The position numbers were made by a program, and so were the translations under genes. A model generated the notes under the pieces. That model searched no databases. It was not told the origin of the DNA and saw only the letters and a list, made by a program, of their open reading frames with translations. Positions 8,005 to 14,477 of a DNA stretch of 27,135 bases are shown here, one piece after another (the stretch's first letter is position 1; each line of letters opens with the position of its first letter). Origin of the DNA: an uncultured Eubacterium sp. (GTDB lineage Bacteria > Bacillota > Clostridia > Lachnospirales > Lachnospiraceae). The DNA is taken from the NCBI GenBank assembly GCA_905236295.1, contig CAJOQF010000342.1, positions 1 through 27,135 on the forward strand. Reading direction: 5' to 3'.

Positions 8005-8760
8005 ATGGAACAGAGATATCTTGAAGATATATTAAATGCAGTTGCAAATAAAGAAAAAAATGTAAGCCAGGCGCTGGATGAACTGAAGAATCTTCCGTAC
8101 GAGGATATAGGATATGCAAATATTGATCAGCACAGAAACATCAGGACCGGGCAGGGAGAGGTGCTCTTTGGCGAGGGCAAGACACCTGCACAGACAGCGG
8201 GAATCGTTGAGCATATGTATAAAAACAATGACAGGATCATGGTGACCAGGGCAAACACAGAGCATTTTGAGGCGGTTAAAAAAGTGGTGCCTGATGCTGT
8301 CTATCACGAGGCGTCGAGAATTATAATAATAGGTGATCTGATAGAAGAATCAAAGAGGAAGGGAAATGTTGCTGTTGTTACGGCAGGTACTTCAGATATT
8401 CCAATCGCCGAGGAGGCAGCAATAAGTCTTGAGTTTTTCGGAAACAGGGCAGATCGCATATTTGACGTGGGAGTTGCCGGGATTCACAGGCTGTTTGACC
8501 GCGTAGACCGCATAAGAGAGGCTGACGCAGTGATAGTTATAGCCGGTATGGAGGGTGCGCTGGCAAGCGTTGTAGGCGGCCTTGTGAGTGCTCCGGTAGT
8601 GGCGTGCCCTACAAGCATAGGCTATGGCGCGAGTCTTGGGGGGCTTGCGGCGCTTCTTTCGATGCTCAACAGCTGTGCAAACGGAGTGGGGGTTGTGAAT
8701 ATAGATAACGGCTACGGGGCAGCATGTCTTGCTAATAAGATCGTGGCGGCTAAGGGGTAG
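8005..8760 (+). CDS. larB: LarB, nickel-pincer cofactor biosynthesis carboxylase/hydrolase
   Basis: A 251-residue protein of the LarB family. LarB carboxylates the pyridinium ring of nicotinic acid adenine dinucleotide at C5 and hydrolyses the phosphoanhydride, the first step to the nickel-pincer nucleotide used by lactate racemase and related LarA enzymes. The N-terminal part holds 'RNIRTGQGEVLFGEGKT'. The C-terminal PurE-like (AIR carboxylase) domain shows 'VVTAGTSDIPIAEEA', 'VIVIAGMEGALASVVGGLV' and 'CPTSIGYGASLGGLAALLSMLNSCANGV', all typical of LarB. The start at 8005 is chosen because GGAGG lies 5 nt upstream; an ATG at 7993 overlaps that site. larC, larE and larA are not in the window, so larB stands alone. 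The nearby family-5 ABC importer could in principle supply nickel. Confidence 0.92.
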   Translation: MEQRYLEDILNAVANKEKNVSQALDELKNLPYEDIGYANIDQHRNIRTGQGEVLFGEGKTPAQTAGIVEHMYKNNDRIMVTRANTEHFEAVKKVVPDAVYHEASRIIIIGDLIEESKRKGNVAVVTAGTSDIPIAEEAAISLEFFGNRADRIFDVGVAGIHRLFDRVDRIREADAVIVIAGMEGALASVVGGLVSAPVVACPTSIGYGASLGGLAALLSMLNSCANGVGVVNIDNGYGAACLANKIVAAKG

Positions 8761-8774
8761 TTAGGTTTTGTTAG

Positions 8775-8884
8775 AAAAACTGCAGGAGTTCGGCGGTACC
8801 CTGCGACAAGATTCTGTCCGAGAAATGCATAACGCATTTCGTCGGATCAGAACTGTCGCAATCCACCAAACTCCTGCAGTTTTT
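8775..8884. repeat. 110-nt near-perfect palindrome, likely bidirectional terminator or palindromic element
   Basis: The outer arms are identical 16-mers in opposite orientation: AAAAACTGCAGGAGTT (8775-8790) and its complement (8869-8884). Pairing continues inward with a few bulges through GCGACA/TGTCGC and GAAATGC/GCATTTC to a 4-6-nt loop near 8830. Two arm differences (C versus T) become G-U pairs only in the minus-strand RNA, so the fold favours the rpoN direction. It sits between the convergent larB and rpoN genes and ends in five T on each strand, so it can terminate both. Its size is unusual for a plain terminator and suggests a dispersed palindromic element. Confidence 0.7.
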
Positions 8885-8955
8885 ATTTACTGGGTCGGCT
8901 ATCCCAAAGAAGAGCGAGATCTAATTGTTGCAAGACATGCCATTCAGGAAAGGTT

Positions 8956-10323
8956 TTATAATTCACGTCTGCCTGTCTTGTCGGGGATGCCGAGGGCATC
9001 GCGGTATTTGGCGACGGTACGGCGGGAGATAGAGACCCCACGCTCTTCAAGGAGCTCTCCGATGACTCTGTCATTGTAGGGCTTTTTCTTGTCCTCAGAT
9101 TCGATAATATCCGCAATCATAGCCTTTACATGCTCGGGTGTCAGCTCCTCGCCTGTGTTGGTCTGCGCGGATTTTACAAGGAAGTAGTTTAAGGGATATA
9201 CGCCCCATGCACACTGAAGATATTTTCCCTTCATAGCGCGACTGACAGTCGAAGTGTGAAGATCAAGCATGGCGGAGAGGTCCTCGAGTGAGAGCGGTTT
9301 CTTGCTAAGATTTCCAAACATGAAAAAGTCAAGCTGTCTCGTTACGATAGCCTCAGATACTCGCATGAGGGTGTCTTTCCTCTGTGCAACACATTTTTTG
9401 ACCCAGTCTGCCTGGCGGATTTTTTGCGACAGGTAGTTTTTGGCGTCCTTGTCATCGGTGGAGTCACACATTGACTGATAAAACTCACTAACCGAAAAAG
9501 TGGGGAAGCGTGAGTCATTTACGATAACCTGAAAATTGTCCTCGAATTTAACGACGACAACATCAGGTGTGATATATTTTAGATTTTCCCTGTTTGTAAA
9601 GTGACTTGCCGGCTTGGGATTCAGTGTCTTTATCTCTTCTATAATATCAGCGATCTCTCTCGTTGAGACATTTAGTGCTTCGGAGATCTTCTTAATATGA
9701 TTTTTGGCAATGTCTGTGAGATATTCACTTATGATCTTTTCTTTTGTCGGCGTGATGGTCTTTCTGCGTTTTAGCTGAAGAATAAGGCATTCTGAGAGAT
9801 CCTTGGCGCCCACGCCGGCAGGTTCAAGTGATTTTATTGTGTCGATATATGTAGATATCCGCTCATTTGAGAGCTTTAGATTCTTTGCGATATTGGCTGT
9901 GTCCTCGCAGAGATATCCGCGCTCATCCAGAAGCAGGATAATGTATTCGTAGACTTTTTGATCGAAAGCAGACAACTCCGGAGAGATAAGCTGAGACATC
10001 AGATAGTCGCAGAGATCCTCTCCGTCTGCGTTGTTGTCATGCCAGTTGTTTTCCTCTATGGCTCCCTCTCGATCCTGTTTGTAATAGATCTTATTCTGGG
10101 TATCGCCGGAAGAGAGCCACTCATTTTTTCTGTAAATATCAGAGGAAGCCGCATCTGAATAAGACTCAGATGAGAAATCGTTCATTTCGATTACCGGATT
10201 CTCGAGAGCCATCTTTTCGATATATTGCTCAAGCTCAGTCGAATTCATCTGAAGGATTTCAGCTGACTGTATTGCTTTTTGTGAAAGGTGTTGTCGTTGA
10301 CTGGTTTCGATTGCAATTTCCAT
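8956..10323 (-). CDS. rpoN: RNA polymerase sigma-54 factor
   Basis: A 455-residue sigma-54 that directs RNA polymerase to -24/-12 promoters and needs an ATP-driven enhancer-binding activator. Region I is present at the N-terminus (LSQKAIQSAEILQMNSTELEQYIEKMALENPVIEM, residues 14-48), followed by an acidic linker and the core-binding domain (about 105-290). A helix-turn-helix region reads 'LSLEDLSAMLDLHTSTVSRAMKGKYLQCAWGVYPLNYFL'. The RpoN box RRTVAKYR at 434-441 reads the -24 element. GAGGAAG lies 5-6 nt before the ATG. No enhancer-binding protein is encoded nearby. Upstream on the same strand lies the abfD remnant, 64 nt away with no clear terminator between, so rpoN may be transcribed from what used to be the abfD promoter. 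Confidence 0.95.
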   Translation of the reverse strand: MEIAIETSQRQHLSQKAIQSAEILQMNSTELEQYIEKMALENPVIEMNDFSSESYSDAASSDIYRKNEWLSSGDTQNKIYYKQDREGAIEENNWHDNNADGEDLCDYLMSQLISPELSAFDQKVYEYIILLLDERGYLCEDTANIAKNLKLSNERISTYIDTIKSLEPAGVGAKDLSECLILQLKRRKTITPTKEKIISEYLTDIAKNHIKKISEALNVSTREIADIIEEIKTLNPKPASHFTNRENLKYITPDVVVVKFEDNFQVIVNDSRFPTFSVSEFYQSMCDSTDDKDAKNYLSQKIRQADWVKKCVAQRKDTLMRVSEAIVTRQLDFFMFGNLSKKPLSLEDLSAMLDLHTSTVSRAMKGKYLQCAWGVYPLNYFLVKSAQTNTGEELTPEHVKAMIADIIESEDKKKPYNDRVIGELLEERGVSISRRTVAKYRDALGIPDKTGRREL

Positions 10324-10387
10324 AACGGCTTCCTCGTGTGATTATTGTTGTATTAGTGTTTGCTTAGCTGTTTTAAGCGAATTTATA

Positions 10388-10748
10388 TTATTTTATATGA
10401 GCAAGATTCTTTGCAAGCTCTTTCTTTGCCTCGATATTTCCCTAGCGTGAGATCATGATTCTCTGTGCCTGTGGAGAACCTGCGCCGTGCATTGACTCTG
10501 TTCTGTATCCTACAGCGGCTGTTCCGAGAGTGAGGTTTTCGATAAGTCTAAGGATGCGTAAGCGGTCTTCTGTAGAAACATCGGATACGCCCTTGAAGTA
10601 TTTCTCGACAATCTTGCCGATCTCAGGTGATTTGAGATCCTTCTCTGAAGGAGCGGTAACAACGAGACCACCGGCGATATCTTCTGCGAGACGTGCGATC
10701 TCATACGATAACCTCGTGAGAGTTGAGGATTCCTGTCATTAAAGCCAT
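10388..10748 (-). pseudogene. abfD: Decayed 4-hydroxybutyryl-CoA dehydratase remnant
   Basis: Reading minus from 10702 to 10388 gives a C-terminal fragment with 'YEIARLAEDIAGGLVVTAPSEKDL', 'YFKGVSDVSTEDRLRILRLIENL' and 'GYRTESMHGAGSPQAQRIMISR-stop-GNIEAKKELAKNLAHIK'. This matches the end of 4-hydroxybutyryl-CoA dehydratase (AbfD), a [4Fe-4S]/FAD enzyme of about 490 residues. An amber TAG at 10442-10444 replaces the expected Gln codon. The intact start survives: AGGAGGG (10756-10762), ATG at 10748, then MALMTG as at the AbfD N-terminus. The next residues, ILNSHEVIV, resemble an internal AbfD stretch (TGSINSHEHII as I recall it), and a stop follows at 10701-10703 in that frame. So large internal deletions, a frameshift and a nonsense codon are all present. 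It cannot make a working enzyme. Confidence 0.85.
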
Positions 10749-10764
10749 ATTTGTTCCCTCCTTA

Positions 10765-10810
10765 TAATATGTTAGTTGCTTTGAATGGACAATAATTTCC
10801 TAACATATTA
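10765..10810. repeat. 11-bp inverted repeat upstream of the abfD remnant
   Basis: TAATATGTTAG (10765-10775) and CTAACATATTA (10800-10810) are perfect complements separated by 24 bp. On the minus strand the second arm ends 2 nt before the ribosome binding site of the abfD remnant. It could be an operator pair or a 5'-leader hairpin. It remains intact although the gene is broken, perhaps because it now serves rpoN. Confidence 0.45.
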
Positions 10811-10843
10811 CTAAGCAAATATCGTGCTAGAAATTAAGGCGGG

Positions 10844-10876
10844 AAAAAAGGGGAACATAGTATTTGAGTTCCCCTT
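10844..10876 (-). terminator. Rho-independent terminator of the dehydrogenase-aldolase unit
   Basis: On the minus strand AAGGGGAAC (10868-10876) pairs with GTTCCCCTT (10848-10856) over 9 perfect bp with an 11-nt loop. Six T in total run from the arm end (plus-strand A at 10844-10849). It lies just after the aldolase stop codon. Confidence 0.88.
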
Positions 10877-10903
10877 CGTAAGTTTATTAATGACAGTCTT
10901 AAG

Positions 10904-11746
10904 TTACTGACTCGTAAGATTACCGATACGCACCTTTACGAGTTCTTTTACGGCAATCCTGCCGGCTTCGCTGTATTTTTTCGGATCAAATACATCCGGG
11001 TTTTCCTTTAGATAATTTTTTATAGCGTCGGAATAGGCAATGCGAAGCTCGGTTGCGTAGTTTACTTTACAAATTCCAAGCTTTATGGCTTTTCTCACGG
11101 TTTCGTCGGGAACCCCGGAGGTGCCGTGCATGACAAGGGGAACGTCGACGACATCCCGTATGCTTTTTAACACATCAAGATTTACATTTGGTTCACCCTT
11201 GTATACGCCGTGTGAAGTGCCTATGCCCACTGCCAGATAATCGACTCCCGTTTTGCTGACAAATTCAACTGCCTCATCCGGGTCGGTAAATGGAGGCACG
11301 CCTTCAACTACCACGTCGTCTTCCTTTCCTCCGACCTTGCCGAGCTCGGCTTCGACGGGAATCCCTTTTGCGTGGCAGAGGTCAACTACCTGTTTGCTGA
11401 TTTCGATGTTTTCGGATAATGGAAGCTTTGATCCGTCGATCATAATGGAAGTGTAGCCTGCATCAAGCGCCGATGATGCCAGGTCATATGAGCTTCCGTG
11501 ATCTAAGTGAAGAGCGATATCCGCCTTCGAATCCGAGGCAGCCGCCTTTACCATGCCGGCAAACATCTTTGGAGTTTCGTACCTTAGCGTGCTCGGTGTG
11601 GTCTGTATGATAACGGGGGAGTGCATCTCCTCAGCCGCCGATACGACGGCTCTTACCATTTCCATGTTCTCGACGTTGAATGCTCCGACGGCATACCCGT
11701 TTTTCTGTGCGTCAAGCAGCATTTCCTTTGATGTGACAAGTGGCAT
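10904..11746 (-). CDS. Class II ketose-bisphosphate aldolase (GatY/KbaY type)
   Basis: A 280-residue zinc-dependent class II aldolase that cleaves a ketohexose 1,6-bisphosphate (tagatose or fructose) to dihydroxyacetone phosphate and glyceraldehyde 3-phosphate. Key residues visible are catalytic Asp82 and zinc ligand His83 (HLDHG), His179 (GTSHG) and His207 (MHGTSG). Length and sequence are nearer GatY/KbaY (about 285 residues) than the long FbaA form. AGGAGG lies 9 nt before the ATG. It follows the dehydrogenase gene by 15 nt on the same strand. A GatZ/KbaZ partner lies at the other end of the cluster (22141-23439), which favours a tagatose-bisphosphate role. A fructose-bisphosphate role is the main alternative. 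Confidence 0.88.
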   Translation of the reverse strand: MPLVTSKEMLLDAQKNGYAVGAFNVENMEMVRAVVSAAEEMHSPVIIQTTPSTLRYETPKMFAGMVKAAASDSKADIALHLDHGSSYDLASSALDAGYTSIMIDGSKLPLSENIEISKQVVDLCHAKGIPVEAELGKVGGKEDDVVVEGVPPFTDPDEAVEFVSKTGVDYLAVGIGTSHGVYKGEPNVNLDVLKSIRDVVDVPLVMHGTSGVPDETVRKAIKLGICKVNYATELRIAYSDAIKNYLKENPDVFDPKKYSEAGRIAVKELVKVRIGNLTSQ

Positions 11747-11761
11747 AGGATCATCCTCCTC

Positions 11762-12904
11762 TTATTGGGGTATCTCAACCCATCCCTGTTTCTGATTGCT
11801 CTCGTATATCTTTTCGCAGAGGATCATTTCGTGAAGTCCGTCCTCGAAAGTAGCGTGTTCGTAAGTTCCGTCCGGGTCGTTTATATGGTCGTAAATGTTG
11901 CGGAAGCACTGTTTGAATGCATCGACAAAACCTTCCGCGTGACCGATCGGATAGGCAACGAACTGACGTGTGTTGGGGTGAACTGTGGCTGGTCCTTTTT
12001 GAATGATCTGGGTGCAGTCATCCCTGTTTCCAATTGTGAGGTTGTTGCAGCTCATGCTGTGCCACTCGGCAGATTTCTTGTATCCGCCGATCTGGAGATT
12101 GATGTCCACGGATTTACCCGCGATAACCTGTGAGAAGTAGGCAGAGCCCTTGGCACCGTTTGAGAATTTGAGCAGCAGGTATGCGCTGTCCTCCGTGTCG
12201 ATAGGCACATCCTCGTAGTCGTCATCATTGAAGGTTTCGTTTGAGAAAGAAACAACTTGTTTTTTTGGTTTTTTTCTGACCGGGTGAATGGTGGCAAAGT
12301 CAGCGTTTACGGCAACGATCTTCTGACCGGTGACGTATTCTGCCAGATCCATCCAATGAGAGCCGATGTCGGAAACGGCTCTGGTGTTGCCGGATTCTGC
12401 AGAGACGAGTCTCCAACTGTAGTCAGTCTTCCAGAGGAGCCAGTCCTGGGTATAGTCTCCGCTGATGGAGAAGATCTCGCCAAGCTCGCCGTCGGCTATG
12501 ATATTCTTCAGATGATTGTTCATAGGATAAAACCGGTTGTGGAAGTTTACGCCGGTGATAATTCCTTTATCCTTGGCTGCCTGCACGAGTTTTCTGGCCT
12601 CGTCAACGGTGGTTGACATCGGCTTTTCGCATATTACGTTAATGCCGCGATCAATGGCATACATCGCAATCTCGTAATGCGTGAAGTTCGGCGTACATAT
12701 ATGGATTGCGTTCAGATCGAGTGAGTCGATCATCTCCTTGTAGTCTGTGTAATAGTGCGGTACGTTCATTTTCTCGGCACACTCTTTTGCGTTTGCCGTG
12801 TCTGCGATGGCAACCACTTCGACATCTCCGAGACGGCGCAAGATTTCAACATGAACCTGACCGATGAAGCCCATGCCGATCACACCTACTTTGAAAACTT
12901 TCAT
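11762..12904 (-). CDS. Gfo/Idh/MocA-family NAD(P)-dependent sugar dehydrogenase
   Basis: A 380-residue oxidoreductase. The Rossmann fold starts at residue 5 with VGVIGMGFIG (GxGxxG at 10-15), and the family EKP motif is at 93-95 (CEKPMSTT). The C-terminal Gfo/Idh/MocA domain includes 'SDIGSHWMDLAEYVTGQKI', where the conserved DxGxHxxD-type active-site segment lies. Members oxidise a hydroxyl of a sugar, polyol, inositol or glycoside, often at C3, with NAD(P). GGAGGA lies 6-7 nt upstream of the ATG. It starts the minus-strand arm of the cluster, divergent from the flavoenzyme and importer genes. With the YcjR-like epimerase at 18164 it forms a pair often seen in pathways with keto-glycoside intermediates. 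The substrate is unknown. Confidence 0.9.
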   Translation of the reverse strand: MKVFKVGVIGMGFIGQVHVEILRRLGDVEVVAIADTANAKECAEKMNVPHYYTDYKEMIDSLDLNAIHICTPNFTHYEIAMYAIDRGINVICEKPMSTTVDEARKLVQAAKDKGIITGVNFHNRFYPMNNHLKNIIADGELGEIFSISGDYTQDWLLWKTDYSWRLVSAESGNTRAVSDIGSHWMDLAEYVTGQKIVAVNADFATIHPVRKKPKKQVVSFSNETFNDDDYEDVPIDTEDSAYLLLKFSNGAKGSAYFSQVIAGKSVDINLQIGGYKKSAEWHSMSCNNLTIGNRDDCTQIIQKGPATVHPNTRQFVAYPIGHAEGFVDAFKQCFRNIYDHINDPDGTYEHATFEDGLHEMILCEKIYESNQKQGWVEIPQ

Positions 12905-12935
12905 GAATGTTCCTCCTACTCATAATTTTTGTGTC

Positions 12936-12965
12936 ATTATAACATCCGAAACGCATTGTTTGCAA
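12936..12965 (-). promoter_or_regulatory. Promoter for the dehydrogenase-aldolase unit
   Basis: On the minus strand TTGCAA (12960-12965) is 18 bp from a perfect TATAAT (12936-12941), about 30 nt before the dehydrogenase start. Confidence 0.6.
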
Positions 12966-12993
12966 TACAAAAGTACAATTTTCAAAAAACTTG

Positions 12994-13007
12994 TGTGCTC
13001 GAGCACA
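12994..13007. promoter_or_regulatory. 14-bp perfect palindrome with central CG, candidate operator
   Basis: TGTGCTCGAGCACA is a perfect palindrome placed between the two divergent -35 elements, 7 bp from the -35 of the rightward promoter. A central CG is typical of LacI-family operators, and a LacI-family gene is in the same cluster. A CcpA-type cre site is an alternative, although the flanking bases fit that consensus less well. Confidence 0.5.
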
Positions 13008-13014
13008 TTATGTA

Positions 13015-13043
13015 TTGACTGAACCAAAAACATGTTGTACAAT
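13015..13043 (+). promoter_or_regulatory. Promoter for the flavoenzyme-importer unit
   Basis: TTGACT (13015-13020) and TACAAT (13038-13043) are separated by exactly 17 bp, a near-consensus sigma-A promoter. The leader to the start codon is about 115 nt. It contains a CCGG-centred site at 13073-13083 and the palindrome AATAAAGCTTTATT (13110-13123), so regulation in the leader is possible. Confidence 0.75.
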
Positions 13044-13072
13044 CCAGGCATAAGCAAATTTTTAGAGAACTA

Positions 13073-13083
13073 GTACCGGTAAC
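13073..13083. promoter_or_regulatory. CCGG-centred palindrome, weak operator candidate
   Basis: GTACCGGTAAC contains the 8-bp palindrome TACCGGTA about 25 nt past the predicted transcription start, a position where a repressor would block. A loosely similar CCGG-centred site (20245-20256) overlaps the start of the second operon. The flanks of the two sites agree poorly. Confidence 0.25.
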
Positions 13084-13166
13084 GATGGAATGTTAGAAAA
13101 GTCAACATAAATAAAGCTTTATTCAGAATGATACAGTTGATTGGGACGAATTTAAGGAGGGTATAA

Positions 13167-14423
13167 ATGGAAAAATGTAGTCCAAAAACAGTAGAAACTC
13201 TATCGCAACCTATCAAGATCGGACCGAGGACAGCGCAGAACAGGTTTTTTATTCAGGCCATGGAATGCAACAAGGAAGATCCCTCGGGCAATCCTTCTGA
13301 AGGCACCTTACAAAGATACGTTGACCTGGCAAAGGGTGGTGCCGGACTGGTGAGTCTTGAAGCAATAAGCGTTACCAGAGAGAGCAGAGCCAGAGACAAT
13401 CAGCTTATGATAATGCCTCAAAATGAAAAGCCGCTTACGGATTTCGTGACCAAAGTTCATGAGGCAAACAAAGACACATTGCTGGTATTTCAGCTTACCC
13501 ATTCCGGTGAGCTCTCACACCCGTCATTCTCAAGGAGAGTTACACCTAATCCGCTCTACGGATACGGTGGGGATCTTCTCTCGGAAGATGACGTGACAAA
13601 GATCATGGATGATTTCGTGCAGGCGGCAAAGATAGCCTACAACGCCGGCGCGGATGGAATAGATTTAAAACTGTGTCACGGTTATCTGGGATGCCAGATG
13701 ATCAGACCGCACAACAACAGAAAATGGAAATACGGAGGAGACTGGGACAATCGTTCGAGATTTGCTTACGAGCTTATGGAGCGGATCAGAAAAGCGATTC
13801 CGGATAAGAACTTCCTCGTAGGCTCAAAGATTTCCGCATGGGAAGGCTTCCCGGGAGGATTTGGAACGGAGGGTCCCGGCTCACCGATCATGGATCTCAC
13901 GGAGCCGATAAAGCTTATAAAGGGACTTGAGGAGAGAAGCGCAAGCTACATTATACAGTCAGCGGGAAGCCCCGGTATCACAATCAGCCTTACACAGGTT
14001 GACAGACACATTCCTTATTACGCTTATCTGAACCAGTATTGGGCAAAGGAGTTTAGAAAAGCAGCCAACCCTGAGACGGTTATTATCGGGTCGAACTTCT
14101 CAATCTATAGGGACGGAAACAATCAGCTTGAGACCGTTACGCCGGAGCAGAGCAATATACTCGATTACGGTGCATGGTGTATAGAGGACGGCGTTTGCGA
14201 TATGATAGGCCTCGGCAGACAGTCTCTGGCTGATCCGTATCTTCCTATAAAGACAGTGGAAAACAGGATCAACGAGATCAACTTCTGCAAACTCTGCGAT
14301 GCCTGCCTGGAGCTCCTTATCCAGCAGAGTCGTGTCGGATGTATTGCATACGATCTCGAAGCGCGTGAAGAACTTAAAAAGACCAGAGCAGAAAAAGGTC
14401 ATTTAAAACAGTCACATACGTGA
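13167..14423 (+). CDS. Old Yellow Enzyme-type NADH:flavin oxidoreductase with cysteine cluster
   Basis: A 418-residue flavoprotein. The FMN-binding TIM barrel shows 'PRTAQNRFFIQAM' near the start, 'GADGIDLKLCHGYLGCQMIRPHNNRKWKYGGDWDNRSRF' (161-199) and 'CDMIGLGRQSLADPYLPIK'. After the barrel comes C374-x2-C377-x2-C380-x11-C392, resembling the [4Fe-4S] site of 2,4-dienoyl-CoA reductase-type members (CX2CX3CX11-12C) but one residue shorter in the middle spacing. The usual C-terminal FAD/NAD(P) domain is absent: the protein ends 26 residues after the last cysteine. It probably reduces or isomerises an activated double bond, with electrons from a separate partner. AAGGAGGG lies 5-6 nt before the ATG. 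It is the first gene rightward, ahead of the importer. Confidence 0.85.
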   Translation: MEKCSPKTVETLSQPIKIGPRTAQNRFFIQAMECNKEDPSGNPSEGTLQRYVDLAKGGAGLVSLEAISVTRESRARDNQLMIMPQNEKPLTDFVTKVHEANKDTLLVFQLTHSGELSHPSFSRRVTPNPLYGYGGDLLSEDDVTKIMDDFVQAAKIAYNAGADGIDLKLCHGYLGCQMIRPHNNRKWKYGGDWDNRSRFAYELMERIRKAIPDKNFLVGSKISAWEGFPGGFGTEGPGSPIMDLTEPIKLIKGLEERSASYIIQSAGSPGITISLTQVDRHIPYYAYLNQYWAKEFRKAANPETVIIGSNFSIYRDGNNQLETVTPEQSNILDYGAWCIEDGVCDMIGLGRQSLADPYLPIKTVENRINEINFCKLCDACLELLIQQSRVGCIAYDLEAREELKKTRAEKGHLKQSHT

Positions 14424-14434
14424 TAAATATCACG
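14419..14434. promoter_or_regulatory. 16-bp palindrome resembling a CRP/FNR-type site
   Basis: CGTGATAAATATCACG is a perfect inverted repeat with 7-bp arms, containing GTGA-N6-TCAC in the manner of CRP/FNR-family sites. It spans the stop codon of the flavoenzyme gene, about 45 nt before the binding-protein gene. It could be an internal regulatory site or just a small hairpin; no clear promoter boxes follow. Confidence 0.35.
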
Positions 14435-14477
14435 AGTGAATAGTAACTCATTTATCTTTTAAAAAAGGAGGAAAAAG

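Noticed and set aside
8768..9079. Plus-strand open frame of 103 codons through the large palindrome and into the rpoN 3' end
   Set aside because: Its first third is only the palindrome read through and its last part is antisense to rpoN. There is no ribosome binding site and no recognisable family.
10455..10742. Plus-strand open frame of 95 codons
   Set aside because: It is the antisense of the abfD remnant, whose minus-strand reading gives clear protein similarity; no start signal is present.
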